Program-made: the position numbers and the translations under genes
The notes under the pieces: model-generated
Database searches by the model: none
What the model was told of the DNA's origin: nothing
The model's input: only the letters and a program-made list of their open reading frames with translations
NCBI RefSeq assembly: GCF_900143185.1
Contig: NZ_FSRQ01000006.1
Coordinates: forward strand, 1 to 64,000
Direction of reading: 5' to 3'
Length of the DNA stretch: 64,000 bases
From: Chryseobacterium scophthalmum
GTDB taxonomy: Bacteria; Bacteroidota; Bacteroidia; Flavobacteriales; Weeksellaceae
Part shown: positions 60,803 through 64,000 of the stretch, one piece after another
Layout: the number at the start of each line of letters is the position of its first letter
How positions within the stretch are numbered: position 1 is the stretch's first letter

Positions 60803-61868
60803 ATTAAAAATATTAGTTCTCTTTATCTTTTATAGTTTTTCACTAGTAAGTTGTCAAAATAAAAAAATGGAAGAAAAATACAACTGGTCGGGCACCATCT
60901 CTGCTCCACAAGAATATCCTATGGAAATCTACAATGGTGGGATCATTTCAAATAACTTTACCTATCCTTTTGATGCAATTTGGGGTACGCAAAATACGGG
61001 TTGGGGAAATGAAGGCTCAAAAATGAATGTTGCGACTAAAAAGATGGAAATTCCTCACCAGTTAGAGTTTACATGGTATTCTTTAGTTGAAGAAAAATTC
61101 TACACCGGAAAATGGAATTTAGATAAAATAAAGATCGAACAATTATTTAAAGAAGGTTTTATAGATACAGATACCGGAAAAAAACAAACCTATACAACAT
61201 TCAAAATAGGATTGGCTCCCAAAGGGAAACTTGTTTTGTGGGTGAATGCACCGGGAGTTCAGAAAGAAATAGGCAGTTTTCAGGCTCATGATACTATTAT
61301 TACAAAGTCACAAGCTTATGAAAATGCACAGTATATGTTTGAAAATGATTATGCTAAAGAGCGTTTAAAAAGTGATTTTCTAATGACTTCCGAAGTTAAA
61401 AACAGGTTAAGTACTTCAGGCTATCCAGATCCGTCTATTTATGAAAATTTCAGAAAGAAATATTCATGGAAACCTGTAGTAGAACTGCCATCAGGTTTTA
61501 AGATTAAGAAAATATTTTTCATGGCTTGCAACGGAGAATATGATACTTACGCTGAAAACCAGGATAAAAAAGCAATACCTTATTATTTGTCAATAGTCAT
61601 TTCAGATTTTGCCGGTAAAGAGTTGGGAGCAAATCTTTTTTTTACAAAAGATGAAAAGTATTATGAAGAAAATGTCTTGAAAGGCAATAATGTTCTTCCT
61701 ACAGATTTTGATCTGACCGATATGTACAAAACATTTACAAGTTTTAGTCAAACAGAGCCAGTGGATATTATCATTAAAGTAAATCCGGAAAATAAAAGTG
61801 CTGATGTCAGTTTAAAACAAAAAGAAAATAGTATTCAGCTGAAAAATTTCATCAGTAAAATTTATTAA
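60789..61868 (+). CDS. DUF2931 lipoprotein, possible immunity protein of the phospholipase effector
   Basis: 359 residues with a lipobox (FSLVSCQNKK). The DUF2931 pattern is visible: YNWSGTISAPQEYPMEIYNGGII, WGTQNTGWGN, PHQLEFTWYSLVEEKFYTGKW and LWVNAPGVQKEIG. DUF2931 proteins are often near T6SS effectors in Bacteroidota. Tle1-type effectors are generally paired with exported or lipid-anchored immunity proteins, so this gene, ending 3 bp before the Tle1-like gene, is a candidate. No direct evidence. Confidence 0.75.
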   Translation: MGINKLKILVLFIFYSFSLVSCQNKKMEEKYNWSGTISAPQEYPMEIYNGGIISNNFTYPFDAIWGTQNTGWGNEGSKMNVATKKMEIPHQLEFTWYSLVEEKFYTGKWNLDKIKIEQLFKEGFIDTDTGKKQTYTTFKIGLAPKGKLVLWVNAPGVQKEIGSFQAHDTIITKSQAYENAQYMFENDYAKERLKSDFLMTSEVKNRLSTSGYPDPSIYENFRKKYSWKPVVELPSGFKIKKIFFMACNGEYDTYAENQDKKAIPYYLSIVISDFAGKELGANLFFTKDEKYYEENVLKGNNVLPTDFDLTDMYKTFTSFSQTEPVDIIIKVNPENKSADVSLKQKENSIQLKNFISKIY

Positions 61869-61871
61869 ATC

Positions 61872-63245
61872 ATGTCAAACGTTGTATTTGGAAACTATTC
61901 ACCACCAGCACCGCCACCAAACGTAATTAATGTCGCTTTGGGGGTTTTCTTTGATGGTACTCTAAATAATAAAACCAATTCTGATGCACGGAAAGGCAAC
62001 ACAGAATCTTACCAAGACCATGGCGGTGACCCATCGGATAATAATAGTTACAATAATGACTGGAGTAATGTTGCGCGTCTTTGGGATAATTACGATAAGA
62101 AAAATGCAATCTATGTAGAAGGAATTGGTACCACAGATAATGAAGGAGATGAGATGGATGGTTATGCTTATGGTTCTGAAGATACGGGTATTAAAGCAAA
62201 AGTTGTAATTGGCTGTGAAGATATTGCAGAGAAAATAAGTTTACTTAAAAAAGCTAATCCTGCAGCAAAAATAGGAACTGTTATCTTGGATGTTTTCGGT
62301 TTTAGCAGAGGTGCCGCTGCGGCAAGGTATTTTGTGCATCAGGTTTCAAAGAAAAAAAACACTTCGGATCCTAAGAGTATCAATTTTGGTAATTTAGGAA
62401 CAGAAATGCAAAAATTAGGTATTAATCCTGATGAAATAAAAGTAGATATCAGGTTTTTGGGAATTTTTGATACGGTCTCATCCTATTCGGAAAATACTTG
62501 GACAACCTCTCCGAATTTTAGTAATGATATTGTAGAATTACATTTAGATGATATCGCAAAAGCTAAAAAAATTGTTCATTTTACTGCAGAAAACGAGCAT
62601 AGAATCAACTTTGATCTTACCGATATTATTACTTATGATAAAGTAAAGCAGAAAAATGTGTTTTTAGGAATTGAGAGATCTTTTCCAGGAGTGCATAGTG
62701 ATATTGGTGGTGGTTACGAAACAGGTCCAGAGGCAAAAGATGAAATTATCAACGGCAGTGAAAGTGTTCAAAAAGAGAGAAAGGCACAGCTTGTTGCACA
62801 AGGTTGGTTTACAGATAAGCAGCTTATTATACATGAATATAGAAGAAAGCTTTCGAGTAATAGAGAATTAGTAAAAAAAACATACAGTTATATTCCTTTA
62901 CAGTTTATGGCAGAATATGGCAAAAACGAAAGCTTAAAAATAGATGTTACACAAATAGGTACAAAATATAAAATATCAAACGATCCGTTGCTGGTTAGAG
63001 TGAAAAATAAATTGAATGGCTATGTGATGGGGAACGGAAAACCATATAAATTTCGCTGGTTCGCAGATATTAATAAGCAATATGAGGGTTCGAAAGTTCC
63101 AGAACAAAGATATGCTGATTATCAAAAAGAAATGAAAGAGCAGGAAGATCTAAGAAAATTGAGAAATGAGTATTTACATTGGTCTGCAGATTATGATTGG
63201 GTAGGTATGGATCCAAGATCAGATGGTAAAAGAGTAGTTCATTAA
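61872..63245 (+). CDS. Tle1-like T6SS phospholipase effector (DUF2235)
   Basis: 457 residues without signal peptide. α/β-hydrolase of the T6SS Tle1/DUF2235 group: start LGVFFDGTLNNK, nucleophile elbow ILDVFGFSRGAAAARYF (Ser145), acid in FLGIFDTVSSY (Asp200) and base in FPGVHSDIGGGY (His275). Tle1 enzymes hydrolyse membrane phospholipids of rival cells after delivery with VgrG. A C-terminal ~150-residue helical part (YRRKLSSNRELVKKTY ... YLHWSADYDW) completes the typical family length. Confidence 0.88.
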   Translation: MSNVVFGNYSPPAPPPNVINVALGVFFDGTLNNKTNSDARKGNTESYQDHGGDPSDNNSYNNDWSNVARLWDNYDKKNAIYVEGIGTTDNEGDEMDGYAYGSEDTGIKAKVVIGCEDIAEKISLLKKANPAAKIGTVILDVFGFSRGAAAARYFVHQVSKKKNTSDPKSINFGNLGTEMQKLGINPDEIKVDIRFLGIFDTVSSYSENTWTTSPNFSNDIVELHLDDIAKAKKIVHFTAENEHRINFDLTDIITYDKVKQKNVFLGIERSFPGVHSDIGGGYETGPEAKDEIINGSESVQKERKAQLVAQGWFTDKQLIIHEYRRKLSSNRELVKKTYSYIPLQFMAEYGKNESLKIDVTQIGTKYKISNDPLLVRVKNKLNGYVMGNGKPYKFRWFADINKQYEGSKVPEQRYADYQKEMKEQEDLRKLRNEYLHWSADYDWVGMDPRSDGKRVVH

Positions 63246-63338
63246 TGTGAAAATTGTCGTTTTAATAAAACTTTCAACGGATTTGAAGAAGTAGGGTTTA
63301 GATCATAATCACACTTCTCTCAACCATCGTTTTTATTT

Positions 63339-64000
63339 ATGCAGAAGTTTAATAAACATAATATACAACCCGGAGAAACTGTAAAAAGTATTGCAAATCT
63401 TTATGATCTGACTGAAGAATCGTTAAAGTTTTTTCACAACAATCATTGTAAAGTTGAAGACAATATTTTAATACATCTTACCAAGCAGAAAGAGCTATTT
63501 CTGCCACGAACTGCAGTTGCTGATAAAAAGAAGCTGGTGAAATTTGGTCACGGAAACAGATTGGTTTTTCAGCCTGAGAATTCACTTTTGGAATATGGAG
63601 TAATGATTACCATCGAAAATAACGAGAAAAAAAATGAAATTAAATACAATACTTCTGTTCGGTGGGTTAAATATGAAAATGGATTTCATTTTTTTGAAAT
63701 CGACAGGATATCAAATCTTTTTCTGAATGATGAAGAAGTCAACGAAATAGCAGATTTGCTGGCGTATAAAACGTCTCAGGTTTTATATCCGATGCAGATA
63801 AGCGTTGATCAGCAAGGTAAATTTAGCAATGTTGAAAATACTGATGTATTTAAAGAAAGATGGAATGATATTAAAGATGAGGTTTACAAAGAATTTGAAG
63901 GTGAGATAGTCGATGAATATTGTCAAAAAATTGAAAAGGTTTTAGATGAACCCAATTCTCTTTTTATCTTCATTAAAAACGATTATTTCATCCGAACCTT
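63339..64000 (+). CDS. LysM-domain protein behind the phospholipase effector (incomplete)
   Basis: An open frame from ATG at 63339 running past the window end (at least 220 residues). Residues about 5-50 resemble a LysM module (NIQPGETVKSIANLYDL ... NNHCKV ... ILIHL). The rest has no recognised domain in view; it contains β-strand pairs (YNTSVRWVKYENGFHFFEI) and a charged helical part. LysM proteins behind VgrG/effector genes in Bacteroidota may assist effector loading or be effectors themselves; not decided by the sequence seen. Confidence 0.7.
   Translation, partial: MQKFNKHNIQPGETVKSIANLYDLTEESLKFFHNNHCKVEDNILIHLTKQKELFLPRTAVADKKKLVKFGHGNRLVFQPENSLLEYGVMITIENNEKKNEIKYNTSVRWVKYENGFHFFEIDRISNLFLNDEEVNEIADLLAYKTSQVLYPMQISVDQQGKFSNVENTDVFKERWNDIKDEVYKEFEGEIVDEYCQKIEKVLDEPNSLFIFIKNDYFIRT

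Overview
The window is AT-rich DNA from a member of the Bacteroidota, most likely a Chryseobacterium-like flavobacterium. I infer this from the SusC/SusD pair, the Bacteroidota-type T6SS tube protein and VgrG, secreted proteins ending their signals in 'SAQ' or 'FAQ', a Bacteroidota-type promoter element (TAnnTTTG), and many flavobacterial intergenic hairpin repeats. No species-level claim is possible from sequence reading alone.

Layout. (1) 1-700: the 3' end of a 5S rRNA gene with its terminator, then a non-coding stretch holding a candidate Flavo-1-like structured RNA. (2) 709-2211: a GNAT/nitrilase fusion enzyme. (3) 2301-11150, minus strand: a closely spaced run made of a 1898-residue DUF4011/helicase/Vsr-like nuclease protein (resembling the Hhe antiphage protein), a small partner gene 8 bp behind it, an LprI-like protein, a thioredoxin-fold protein, a UbiE-like methyltransferase and a small secreted protein. 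(4) 11281-16224, minus strand: DUF2490, PepSY-like and HAEPLID-type envelope proteins, an OmpR/histidine-kinase pair, and a small membrane protein.

(5) 16356-50784: a complete pectin (homogalacturonan) utilisation locus. The minus-strand arm encodes SusC/SusD, two pectin methylesterases, pectate lyases, GH28, GH105, GH43, acetylesterases, KdgF and a DUF4861 protein. A short plus-strand pair holds a second DUF4861 protein and a PL10 lyase. The divergent plus-strand arm encodes kduI-kduD-uxaC-kdgK-eda-exuT-like-uxaB-uxaA. Together they de-esterify and cut pectin outside the cell, import oligomers, release saturated and unsaturated galacturonate, and converge both on 2-keto-3-deoxygluconate, then pyruvate and glyceraldehyde-3-phosphate. 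Three near-identical palindromes (TGCAATCGATTRCGCA-like) sit before susC, before kduI and before a PL1 lyase. They look like operators for a LacI-type repressor, and a lacI gene lies at 56706-57734.

(6) 51128-54475: an accessory block of small minus-strand genes, mostly unknown, most followed directly by a 100-140 bp imperfect palindrome with GCTAAC/GTTAGC ends. The arrangement resembles an integron-type cassette array without an integrase in view. (7) 54561-56700: a degenerate 21-bp tandem repeat, a helical hypothetical protein, a palindromic element, and three tandem copies of a 300-bp unit whose 200-bp core also occurs inverted in the pectin locus. (8) 58034-64000: T6SS tssD, vgrG, a previously overlooked 56-codon gene, a DUF2931 lipoprotein, a Tle1-like (DUF2235) phospholipase effector and a LysM-containing protein that runs off the window.
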